The translations under genes and the position numbers were made by a program. 10,435 nucleotides of DNA. It comes from Cellvibrionales bacterium. Its GTDB lineage: Bacteria; Pseudomonadota; Gammaproteobacteria; Pseudomonadales; JAHEGP01. The DNA is taken from assembly GCA_024645065.1 (NCBI GenBank), contig JAHEGP010000095.1, positions 1 through 10,435 on the forward strand, written 5' to 3'. Below are positions 1-6,991 of the stretch, one piece after another; the stretch's first letter is position 1; each line of letters begins with the position of its first letter. The notes beneath the pieces are model-generated. The model was given only the letters and a program-made list of their open reading frames with translations, was not told the DNA's origin and searched no databases.

Positions 1-304
1 CTCCGACCCGAACCGTTGACTATTCCCTGAAACGGAAATCCGGCTTGCGGGGTGCCCAAGACCGCGGCTCAAGTGACCTCGGCCCTATCAACGGGCACCC
101 CGTTTCAGGCGGCCCAGGCATCCCCTGCCGCAGCTGCTGGGACTTGCATGCACCAAGGCGCCTCCAGGCGGCGCATTGCGGCACAGCCAAAGCAGGCGTT
201 TTAAGCGAGCACCGAAGGCTCCGCTGAGGCAGTACCGAATTAATCAAAGCCTTAACATTGTTTCGCAACCCGAAGGTTAGGCCGCAACTTCCACGCCGCG
301 ATTC
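1..304. other. Region upstream of aceE without a recognisable gene
   Basis: No known protein or RNA family can be recognised here. Short open frames exist on both strands, but their translations are rich in Arg, Pro, Cys and Gly, resemble nothing I know, and look like by-products of GC-rich non-coding DNA. One forward frame reads only ten codons, ending in TGA at 28-30; it could be the tail of a gene cut by the window edge, but nothing supports that. The stretch contains a strong interrupted inverted repeat (26-57 with 93-109) and a small imperfect hairpin near 204-225. An AT-rich pocket at about 237-265 could hold promoter elements, but no well-spaced pair is convincing. Confidence 0.5.
26..109. 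repeat. Interrupted 17-bp inverted repeat
   Basis: The right arm, GGGCACCCCGTTTCAGG (93-109), is the exact reverse complement of CCTGAAACGG (26-35) joined to GGTGCCC (51-57). Fifteen bases (36-50) interrupt the left arm only. Read as RNA, CGGGGTGCCC (48-57) pairs perfectly with GGGCACCCCG (93-102) around a 35-nt loop, and a second helix, CCTGAAA with TTTCAGG (26-32 with 103-109), stacks below a one-sided bulge. No T-run follows, so it is not a classical intrinsic terminator. It could be part of a structured RNA, a protein-binding site or a mobile-repeat remnant; the sequence does not decide. Confidence 0.6.
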
Positions 305-306
305 GG

Positions 307-317
307 TGGTATATAGT
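307..317 (+). promoter_or_regulatory. Probable aceE promoter -10 region
   Basis: TGGTATATAGT contains two overlapping -10 candidates: TATATA (310-315), preceded by TGG as in an extended -10, and TATAGT (312-317), a five-of-six match to TATAAT. The -35 side around 287-294 is poor, which fits an extended -10 promoter or one helped by an activator. Transcription would start near 322-325, giving an aceE leader of about 120 nt. No PdhR-like operator palindrome is evident nearby. Assignment is by eye only. Confidence 0.35.
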
Positions 318-381
318 AAGCGCCAGTTAATCGAGTGATAGGTCGTGGTTCCCTTGCAGGGGATCTTGGTCTGCAGTTTGG

Positions 382-440
382 GTCTCTCCAGTCACTGGTG
401 GGTGCAACCGGGCTGGGGTGGTTGCAGGGATGGGGAGGTG
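382..440 (+). promoter_or_regulatory. aceE leader RNA able to sequester the ribosome binding site
   Basis: The Shine-Dalgarno sequence GGGGAGGTG (432-440) lies just before the ATG at 443. Bases 382-390 can pair with 431-439 (nine pairs, three of them G-U), covering it. This encloses a perfect 7-bp hairpin, TGCAACC (403-409) with GGTTGCA (420-426). A competing hairpin, CCAG-TCA-CTGG (388-398), uses three bases of the outer helix and would free the site. G-runs at 410-412, 415-418, 427-429 and 432-435 also fit a G-quadruplex pattern. The pairings are seen in the sequence; a regulatory role is inference. Confidence 0.35.
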
Positions 441-442
441 GC

Positions 443-3103
443 ATGCGAGAAGATATAGATCCTGTGGAAACCAGGGAGTGGCTGGATGCACTCGATTCGC
501 TGGTAGACCACGCCGGTAAGGGCCGGACCGCCTATTTGCTCGCTCGGCTGGCGGAGCATGCGGCCGATATAGGCGTGGAATTGCCTCCAGCAATCGTTAC
601 CCCCTATCGCAACACGATAGCGCCAACCCAGCAGAAGACCATGCCGGGCGATCTATTTATGGAGCGGCGGATTCGCTCCCTGGTGCGCTGGAATGCTCTG
701 GCCATGGTGATGCGGGCCAACGACAACGACGAGGGTCTGGGTGGTCACATATCGTCTTTTTCCTCCAGTGCCACGCTTTACGATGTCGGGTTCAACTATT
801 TCTTCAGGGCTTCCGAGCGCGACCAGCCGGGCGATCTGATCTACTTCCAGGGGCACAGCGCTCCCGGGATCTACGCGCGCTCTTATCTCGAGGGGCGCCT
901 CACTGAAGATCAACTCGATAATTATCGGCGCGAAGTCGACGGCGCCGGGCTGTCATCTTATCCGCACCCCTGGCTGATGCCCGATTACTGGCAATTCCCC
1001 ACGGTTTCCATGGGACTGGGTCCCATCCAGGCGATTTTCCAGGCCCACATCATGAAGTACCAGGCTAAACGCGGCCTCGTGGATAGTCAGGGCAGGAAGG
1101 TTTGGTGTTTCCTGGGTGATGGTGAAACCGATGAGCCAGAGAGCCTGGGATCCATTTCGCTGGCAGGGCGCGAACAGCTGGATAACCTAATCTTCGTCGT
1201 CAACTGTAACCTGCAGCGTCTCGACGGGCCGGTGCGGGGTAATGGCAAAATCATCCAGGAGCTTGAGGGGATTTTTCGCGGTGCCGGCTGGAATGTCATC
1301 AAGGTGATCTGGGGTCGACATTGGGACATGTTGCTGGAACGGGACGAGACGGGCCTGTTACAGCGCCGCATGAATGAAGTTTGTGACGGCGAGTTGCAGA
1401 ACTACAAGGCCAATGGCGGCGCGTACACCCGCAAACACTTTTTTGGTAAGTACCCCGAATTGTTGGAGCTGGTCAAGGACCTCTCGGATGACGATATTAT
1501 GTATCTCAATCGGGGCGGCCACGATCCCTACAAGATCTATGCGGCCTATTACGAGGCGGTGAATCACCAGGGACAACCTACGGTTATTCTGGCTCAAACC
1601 GTCAAGGGCTATGGTATGGGGCCCGCCGGTGAGGCCCAGAACGAAGCTCACCAGCTGAAAAAGCTCGACATGGATAGCCTGCGCAAGTTTCGCGACCGAT
1701 TTGGCGTGCCACTGTCCGACGAGGCGCTGGAAAGCGTGCCCTACTACCGCCCCGCACCCGATAGTCCCGAAATGGTGTACATGCAAAAACAGCGCGAGCC
1801 ATTGGGTGGCCCTATCCCGACGCGCAGGGCGGATTTCGAAGCCCTGCAAATGCCCCCGTTGGAAGCCTTTGCAACCCAGCTGAAGGGCAGTGGAGAGCGC
1901 AGTGTCTCTACCACCATGGCCTTCGTCAGAATGCTTTCCACCCTCACCAAAGATGAGCATATAGGACCGCGAATAGTACCTATCGTACCGGATGAGGCAC
2001 GCACTTTCGGCATGGAGGGCATGTTTCGCCAACTGGGCATCTATTCCTCGGTGGGACAGCGCTACACGCCGCACGATGCGGATCAGGTGATGTTCTACAA
2101 GGAAGATGAAAAAGGCCAGATCCTGGAGGAGGGTATCAACGAAGCCGGGTCCCTGGCGGCCTGGATGGCCTGTGCGACATCCTACAGCAATAATAATTAT
2201 GCGATGGTGCCCTTTTATATTTTTTACTCCATGTTCGGCTTCCAAAGAGTGATGGATCTGATTTGGGCAGCGGGGGACGCCCAGGCGCGGGGTTTTCTGA
2301 TGGGAGCGACCGCGGGGCGCACCACCCTCAATGGCGAGGGCTTGCAGCACCAGGATGGACACAGCCATATCATGGCCAACCTGGTGCCCAATTGCCTTTC
2401 CTATGACCCCGCTTACGGTTACGAACTCGCGGTGATCATCCAGTACGGCCTCGAGCAGATGTACCATAAAAAGGAAAACTGCTTCTATTACATTACGTTG
2501 ATGAATGAGAACTACCGGCAGCCCGAAATGCCGGTAGACTGTGCCGATGGCATCGTCCGCGGGATGTACCAGTTGGAGCATGCGCGCGAGGACGCCGAGC
2601 TGCGGGTACAGTTGCTGGGGGCCGGGACGATTCTGGGCGAGGTGAGGGCGGCGGCGGATATTTTGCGGCGAGACTATGGTGTGGATGCCGAAGTGTGGAG
2701 CCTGACCAGTGTCAATCAGTTGGCCCGCGAGGGGCACCAGTGCTCGCGCTGGAATATGCTCAATCCCGAAGAGGCACCCAGAACCAGCTATCTCCAGCAG
2801 CAGCTTGAATCGGTAGCTCCCGCATCGGTGCCGGTCATTGGGGCAACCGATTATGTCAAAGCGTACCTCGACCAACTGGCGCCTTTTGTAGGGGGGCGTT
2901 TCGTATCCCTTGGCACCGATGGTTTTGGCCGCAGCGACACGCGGGCAAAATTGAGAAGCTTTTTTGAGGTAGACCGCTACTTTGTGGTGGTGGCGGCGCT
3001 CAAGGCTCTGGCCGATGAGGGCAAAGTTGAGGCTGGTCTTGTCACCAGGGCCTTGAAAAGCTTTGGTATCAAGCCGGATCGTGCCGATCCTCTCTACAGT
3101 TAG
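443..3103 (+). CDS. aceE: Pyruvate dehydrogenase E1 component, homodimeric type
   Basis: Thiamine-diphosphate-dependent E1 of the cytosolic pyruvate dehydrogenase complex. It decarboxylates pyruvate and transfers the acetyl group to the lipoyl arms of AceF. The product is 886 residues, almost the same as E. coli AceE (887). The start at 443 is chosen over an in-frame ATG at 335 because GGGGAGGTG sits right before it and the product begins MREDIDPVETREWL, matching the family N-terminus; the extra 36 residues from 335 are low-complexity. Visible hallmarks are the thiamine diphosphate motif GDGETDEPES (from about residue 225) to NCNLQ, the signature DPAYGYE, and LGTDGFGRSD near the C-terminus. 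Residues aligning with E. coli catalytic H106, H142, H407, E571 and H640 are present as H102, H138, H403, E567 and H636. It lies 40 nt upstream of aceF, surely one operon, with no pdhR-type regulator in view. Confidence 0.97.
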   Translation: MREDIDPVETREWLDALDSLVDHAGKGRTAYLLARLAEHAADIGVELPPAIVTPYRNTIAPTQQKTMPGDLFMERRIRSLVRWNALAMVMRANDNDEGLGGHISSFSSSATLYDVGFNYFFRASERDQPGDLIYFQGHSAPGIYARSYLEGRLTEDQLDNYRREVDGAGLSSYPHPWLMPDYWQFPTVSMGLGPIQAIFQAHIMKYQAKRGLVDSQGRKVWCFLGDGETDEPESLGSISLAGREQLDNLIFVVNCNLQRLDGPVRGNGKIIQELEGIFRGAGWNVIKVIWGRHWDMLLERDETGLLQRRMNEVCDGELQNYKANGGAYTRKHFFGKYPELLELVKDLSDDDIMYLNRGGHDPYKIYAAYYEAVNHQGQPTVILAQTVKGYGMGPAGEAQNEAHQLKKLDMDSLRKFRDRFGVPLSDEALESVPYYRPAPDSPEMVYMQKQREPLGGPIPTRRADFEALQMPPLEAFATQLKGSGERSVSTTMAFVRMLSTLTKDEHIGPRIVPIVPDEARTFGMEGMFRQLGIYSSVGQRYTPHDADQVMFYKEDEKGQILEEGINEAGSLAAWMACATSYSNNNYAMVPFYIFYSMFGFQRVMDLIWAAGDAQARGFLMGATAGRTTLNGEGLQHQDGHSHIMANLVPNCLSYDPAYGYELAVIIQYGLEQMYHKKENCFYYITLMNENYRQPEMPVDCADGIVRGMYQLEHAREDAELRVQLLGAGTILGEVRAAADILRRDYGVDAEVWSLTSVNQLAREGHQCSRWNMLNPEEAPRTSYLQQQLESVAPASVPVIGATDYVKAYLDQLAPFVGGRFVSLGTDGFGRSDTRAKLRSFFEVDRYFVVVAALKALADEGKVEAGLVTRALKSFGIKPDRADPLYS

Positions 3104-3143
3104 CCCCGGGTAATCAGTTGTTGGGCCAGAAAAGGACAACGTT

Positions 3144-4835
3144 GTGACCAGCGAAGCGATAAAAATTCCTGATTTGGGCGGCGAGGAAGCACTTGAAGTC
3201 GTGGAGATACTTGTGGCTGCGGGCGATTCTGTGCAGCAGGAGGACATTCTGCTGGTACTGGAGTCGGACAAGGCTGCAATGGAAATACCCAGTCCATACA
3301 CCGGCACCTTGAGCGCAGTCGACGCCAGGGTCGGTGATCGCCTGTCCAGTGGAGACGTTTTCGCTCACATTGATACCGCCATTCCTGAAACGGAAACCGC
3401 TGTTGCGGCTGGTGCCGGCTCCACGGCTGGCGACGCGGGGCGGGCTGCAGCCCCGGGTGCAGATGAGCCGAGCGATGCGCCGGCCAGCGACGCCGGGCCT
3501 TTCCCCGGGGAGACTGGAGAGTCCGAGGTCGAGGTGGAAGTGCCCGAGCTCGGTGGTGCAGCCGGTGCCGAGGTGATCGAGGTTCCTGTGGCTCCCGGTG
3601 ACGAAGTCGGGGATGGCGACATCGTGTTGGTGCTGGAGACCGATAAGGCATCAATGGAGATTCCCACTCCCCGAGCGGGCACGGTTACCTCTGTGGCTGT
3701 AAAGATTGGCGATAAAGTCAGCCATGGCGATGCGATGTTGACGCTCTCGGTTAGGCAGCCAGCTGAAAGCCCCGCTGAGGCATCTCGCGAGCCAACAGTT
3801 ACTGCAGATGCTCGAGGTGCTGCATCCAGCGAGCCAGCCTCCGGATCCGCCGGGCCAGCTCAGCCGACAGTTGCAAGCGCTGCTTCCGCAGAGGACAGCG
3901 CTAAAGGCAAAAGTAGCGACCGGAGCATTTCCCGGTCCACAACTGTGCATGCAGGCCCCGCAGTAAGAAAAATGGCCAGAGAGCTGGGTGTCGATCTTGC
4001 AGCGGTGACAGGCACGGGACCCTCGGGTCGGATTCTAAAGGAAGACCTCCAGGATCATGTCAGGCAGGGCATGGCGAAAGTCGCCAGCGGCTCCACACTG
4101 CCGGTCGCACCACCAGCGGAGGTTGATTTTGGCAAGTTTGGCTCGATAAGAATCGAGCCGATGTCATCGGTGCAAAAGCTGACCGCCGCCAATATGCACA
4201 GCAGCTGGTTGAACATACCAAGGGTGAGCCAGTTCGATGAGGTCGACATCAGTGCGCTCGAAAAATTTCGCAATAAAATGAAAAACGAAATGGAGGGGCA
4301 GGGGGTCAAGTTGACGCCGCTGCCTTTCCTGCTGAAGGCCTGTGCGGTGGCGCTGCAAAAGAATCCCATGTTCAACGCGTCCCTGCACCCTGATGGTGAG
4401 CATTTGGTGTTTAAGGAATATGTTCACATTGGAATGGCGGTCGATACGCCGGCCGGCCTACTGGTGCCTGTGCTGCGTGACGTCGACAAAAAAAGCCTGT
4501 CAGAGCTGGCCAGGGAATCCAGCGAGCTCGCGGCCCGAGCGAAAGCGCGCAAGTTGAAGCGCGAAGAAATGCAGGGTGGTTGCTTTACCATTTCCAGCCT
4601 TGGAAATATCGGCGGTACCGGCTTTACTCCAATAATCAATGCTCCTGAGCTTGCAATCCTGGGCGTGTCGCGACTGTCGGTGAAGCCGGTTTGGAACGGC
4701 AAAAAATTCAAACCCCGCAAAATGCTGCCGTTGACCCTGGCCTATGATCACCGGGCTATCAACGGTGCCGTGGCTGGGCGCTTCATGCAGGACCTCGGCA
4801 TGCTTCTTGCCGATGTGCGGAGGCTACTGCTTTAG
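3144..4835 (+). CDS. aceF: Pyruvate dehydrogenase E2, dihydrolipoyl acetyltransferase
   Basis: Core acetyltransferase of the pyruvate dehydrogenase complex: it takes acetyl from E1 onto lipoyl-lysine and passes it to CoA. The GTG start at 3144 is preceded by AAGGA (3132-3136) at 7-nt spacing, and translation opens directly into a lipoyl domain. Order in the 563 residues: lipoyl domain 1 (about 1-78, ESDKAAMEIP, lipoyl lysine K43); an Ala/Gly/Pro/Asp-rich linker; lipoyl domain 2 (about 127-203, ETDKASMEIP, K168); a second flexible linker; the peripheral subunit-binding domain (about 269-305, AVRKMARELGVDL and GTGPSGRILKEDL); and the catalytic domain to the end with DHRAING (H536, N540). There are two lipoyl domains against three in E. 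coli. Asn in place of Asp in the last motif is as in Azotobacter vinelandii E2p, so the enzyme should be active. No lpd follows; the next gene is an unrelated transporter 108 nt away. Confidence 0.97.
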   Translation: MTSEAIKIPDLGGEEALEVVEILVAAGDSVQQEDILLVLESDKAAMEIPSPYTGTLSAVDARVGDRLSSGDVFAHIDTAIPETETAVAAGAGSTAGDAGRAAAPGADEPSDAPASDAGPFPGETGESEVEVEVPELGGAAGAEVIEVPVAPGDEVGDGDIVLVLETDKASMEIPTPRAGTVTSVAVKIGDKVSHGDAMLTLSVRQPAESPAEASREPTVTADARGAASSEPASGSAGPAQPTVASAASAEDSAKGKSSDRSISRSTTVHAGPAVRKMARELGVDLAAVTGTGPSGRILKEDLQDHVRQGMAKVASGSTLPVAPPAEVDFGKFGSIRIEPMSSVQKLTAANMHSSWLNIPRVSQFDEVDISALEKFRNKMKNEMEGQGVKLTPLPFLLKACAVALQKNPMFNASLHPDGEHLVFKEYVHIGMAVDTPAGLLVPVLRDVDKKSLSELARESSELAARAKARKLKREEMQGGCFTISSLGNIGGTGFTPIINAPELAILGVSRLSVKPVWNGKKFKPRKMLPLTLAYDHRAINGAVAGRFMQDLGMLLADVRRLLL

Positions 4836-4943
4836 TCAATCATGCACTGTCGCTCTGTAGTCGCAAAAGTACAGCTTGCTATCGCTTTAGCCCTCCCGCG
4901 CAGCAATGAATTGCCGCTGCGGTAAACCGGCGCAAAAAAAATC

Positions 4944-5855
4944 ATGAGCGGACACCATCACCATCAGACGCCCCGGGCGAACTACGCTGACTATAACCGG
5001 ATGTTCGCCATCGGCGTGGGCCTCAACCTGGCTTACGTGGTGCTGGAATCCGGGGTTGGGCTGGCGATTAATTCACTGGCGCTGCTGGCCGATGCGGGAC
5101 ACAACCTCAGCGATGTGTTCAGTCTTTTATTGGCCTGGGCCGCGGCCTGGCTTGCGACCCGTGCTCCTACCAGACGCCGGAGCTACGGGTTTCGCCGCGC
5201 GACCCTATTGGCTTCGCTATTCAGTGCGCTGTTATTGCTCATGACCATGGGTGCGATCGGTTGGGAAGCACTGGAGCGAATTCGTGCGCCCAGTCCGGTC
5301 GATGGCAATATTATGATGCTGGTTGCGGCCCTGGGGGTAGTTATCAACACGGCGACTGCATTGCTATTCCTGCGTGACCGCAAACGTGACCTGAATATTC
5401 GTGGCGCGTTCCTGCACATGGCTGCCGACGCGGCGATTTCCATGGGAGTTGTGGTAGCGGGTGGGCTGATTTTGCTCAGCGGGTGGCTTTGGCTGGATCC
5501 GGCAATCAGCCTGTTGGTGGTTTTGGTGATCGTGATTGCCACCTGGAGTCTATTGAAAGAGTCAGTGGCGCTGTTGCTCGACATGGTACCTGCCAAAGTC
5601 GACGCCGCCGAGGTCGAGGCATGGTTGCGCAGTGCGCCGGGCGTTGAGGGTTTGCACGATCTCCACATCTGGTCGGTAAGTACGACGGATGTGGTGCTTA
5701 CCGTGCATCTTGTAATGCCGCGGGCGACGAACAACGATCAGTTTTTACGCGAGCTGCGCGATCAACTGTTTAAACGTTTTGATATAGGGCACACTACCGT
5801 GCAGATTGAGCAAAAGCACAGTGAGCACCCATGCCAGCATTCGGTGTGTTGTTAA
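4944..5855 (+). CDS. Cation diffusion facilitator (CDF) zinc/divalent metal exporter
   Basis: Inner-membrane secondary transporter of the CzcD/ZitB type that expels Zn2+ or related ions in exchange for protons. The 303 residues show about six membrane segments followed by a cytosolic domain (from about residue 205) typical of CDF proteins. The intramembrane site is complete: H53 and D57 in TM2 (ADAGHNLSD) and H158 and D162 in TM5 (HMAADAA). This HD-HD arrangement is associated in the family with Zn2+ preference over Cd2+. The N-terminus carries four consecutive His (4-7) and the C-terminus ends EHPCQHSVCC, both plausible metal-binding tails. No clear Shine-Dalgarno precedes the ATG (only an A-run at 4934-4940), so the start is chosen for the His-rich N-terminus; M20 (5001) is the alternative. 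speB follows after 25 nt, suggesting co-transcription. Exact metal cannot be told from sequence. Confidence 0.92.
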   Translation: MSGHHHHQTPRANYADYNRMFAIGVGLNLAYVVLESGVGLAINSLALLADAGHNLSDVFSLLLAWAAAWLATRAPTRRRSYGFRRATLLASLFSALLLLMTMGAIGWEALERIRAPSPVDGNIMMLVAALGVVINTATALLFLRDRKRDLNIRGAFLHMAADAAISMGVVVAGGLILLSGWLWLDPAISLLVVLVIVIATWSLLKESVALLLDMVPAKVDAAEVEAWLRSAPGVEGLHDLHIWSVSTTDVVLTVHLVMPRATNNDQFLRELRDQLFKRFDIGHTTVQIEQKHSEHPCQHSVCC

Positions 5856-5880
5856 GATCTAACGGATAGGAGTGGCACCC

Positions 5881-6867
5881 ATGTCGCAGGATAAACAGGA
5901 TCTGGACAACGCAACAGACCATGCAGTGTTTGGTGATGCCGTTCTTGGGGTCATCGATGAGCCCATGTATTCGGGAGCGCTCAGTTTTATGCGGCGCAAG
6001 TACAGCAGGCAACTCGACAATCCTGAGGTCGACGTCGTCGTTACAGGGGTACCTTTTGATCTGGCCACGACCCATCGTCCCGGTGCAAGGTTTGGCCCTG
6101 CTGGGATTAGAGCTGCGTCTGCCGGCCTGGCCTGGGAAACCACTCGTTGGCCCTGGGACTTTCAGGCTTTCGACGTGCTCGGTGTGATTGACTACGGCGA
6201 CCTTGCCTTCAATTCCGGCGAGCCCCAGTCGATGATCGATGCCTTGCAGCAGCATGCCGGAAAAGTGCTTGCCGCAGGGAAAACCATGCTGACTTTGGGC
6301 GGGGACCATTTGATAGCCCTGCCCTTATTACGTGAACATGTGTTAAAACATGGCCCGGTGGCGCTGCTGCACTTCGATGCACATACCGACACCTACAGTA
6401 AGGGTAGTGCCTATGATCACGGCACCATGTTTCATAATGCGGTAGAGGAGGGGCTGGTGCTGCCAGACAATACCGTACAGGTTGGGATCCGGACCAACTA
6501 TACGCGGATGGGGCATCCTTTCACGGTGCTCGATGCGGCCTGGGTCAATGATCATGGCGCGACGCGGGCGCTGGAGGAGATCCGCAGCGTAATCGGCGAT
6601 AAGCCCTGTTATGTGAGCTTCGATATCGACTGCCTTGATCCAGCGTTTGCGCCCGGTACGGGAACCCCGGTGTGTGGTGGCCTGGCCACAGATTTGGCAC
6701 TGAAAATCGTGCGAGGCTTATTACCGCTGAATATTGTTGGCGTTGACCTGGTGGAAGTAGCGCCGCCTTACGATCACGCCGAAATAACCGCATTGGCAGG
6801 AGCCACTCTGGCACTTGAATTTTTATACGTATTGGCGGCCCAAAAGCGCCGCGGCAAATTGATATGA
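5881..6867 (+). CDS. speB: Agmatinase (agmatine ureohydrolase)
   Basis: Arginase-superfamily enzyme that hydrolyses agmatine to putrescine and urea in the cytosol, the second step of the arginine decarboxylase route to polyamines. The start is the ATG at 5881, 8 nt after AGGAG (5868-5872); an in-frame GTG at 5872 overlaps that ribosome binding site and is less likely. The product is 328 residues (E. coli SpeB is 306) with a slightly longer N-terminus. The binuclear Mn site is intact: H143 in GGDH, D166/H168/D170 in HFDAHTDTY, and D248/D250 in FDIDCLDPAFAPGTGTP. GVPFDLATTHRPGARFGP and VDLVEVAPPYDHAEITAL also follow E. coli SpeB closely. Related guanidinobutyrase or guanidinopropionase activity cannot be excluded, but agmatinase fits best. 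It follows the CDF gene by 25 nt; no speA is in the window, so agmatine must come from elsewhere. Confidence 0.9.
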   Translation: MSQDKQDLDNATDHAVFGDAVLGVIDEPMYSGALSFMRRKYSRQLDNPEVDVVVTGVPFDLATTHRPGARFGPAGIRAASAGLAWETTRWPWDFQAFDVLGVIDYGDLAFNSGEPQSMIDALQQHAGKVLAAGKTMLTLGGDHLIALPLLREHVLKHGPVALLHFDAHTDTYSKGSAYDHGTMFHNAVEEGLVLPDNTVQVGIRTNYTRMGHPFTVLDAAWVNDHGATRALEEIRSVIGDKPCYVSFDIDCLDPAFAPGTGTPVCGGLATDLALKIVRGLLPLNIVGVDLVEVAPPYDHAEITALAGATLALEFLYVLAAQKRRGKLI

Positions 6868-6991
6868 GGAGATTTGTGGCGCAGGCGGTAACATTGACGG
6901 GACGCTATCGATAAGAGAAGATTCACCCATAATAATGGCCGCTAAAGGCCCGGCTTTTTCAAGACTCAAACCCACTCAGGGGAAATAAGCG

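Noticed and set aside
26..50. Similarity between 26-38 and 3385-3397 inside aceF (CCTGAAACGGAAA)
   Set aside because: A 13-base match is about what chance gives in 10 kb, and the flanks do not align well beyond it.
45..227. Small open frames on both strands in the first 270 bases
   Set aside because: Translations are compositionally odd and match no known family, no ribosome binding site decides a start, and the forward frame is open from the window edge without protein-like features.
335..442. In-frame upstream ATG that would lengthen AceE by 36 residues
   Set aside because: The extra residues are Gly/Leu-rich with no family match, no good ribosome binding site precedes 335, and the ATG at 443 has a strong one and gives the usual protein length.
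1358..3307. Very long open frame on the minus strand, antisense to aceE
   Set aside because: It lies wholly opposite aceE and the start of aceF, whose motifs are beyond doubt. Its translation shows no known domain, and such antisense frames are common under GC-rich codon use.
4743..4769. Asn540 in place of Asp in the AceF catalytic motif DHRxxDG
   Set aside because: It looks like a lost catalytic residue at first, but Azotobacter vinelandii E2p naturally has Asn at this position (Asn614), so this is a normal variant.
4854..4943. Possible operator or terminator between aceF and the CDF gene
   Set aside because: A CTGTA/TACAG pair and an A-run near 4934-4940 are visible, but no stem with a T-run on the + strand and no metal-regulator palindrome stand out.
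6864..6914. 16-codon ORF overlapping the speB stop as ATGA
   Set aside because: Too short, no recognisable product and no independent support; the overlap arises simply from the speB stop context.
6937..6959. Short GC stem followed by TTTTT upstream of the acyl-CoA synthetase gene
   Set aside because: The stem is only four G-C pairs (6938-6941 with 6951-6954) with a 9-nt loop, too weak to call a terminator, and it sits just ahead of the next gene's ribosome binding site.
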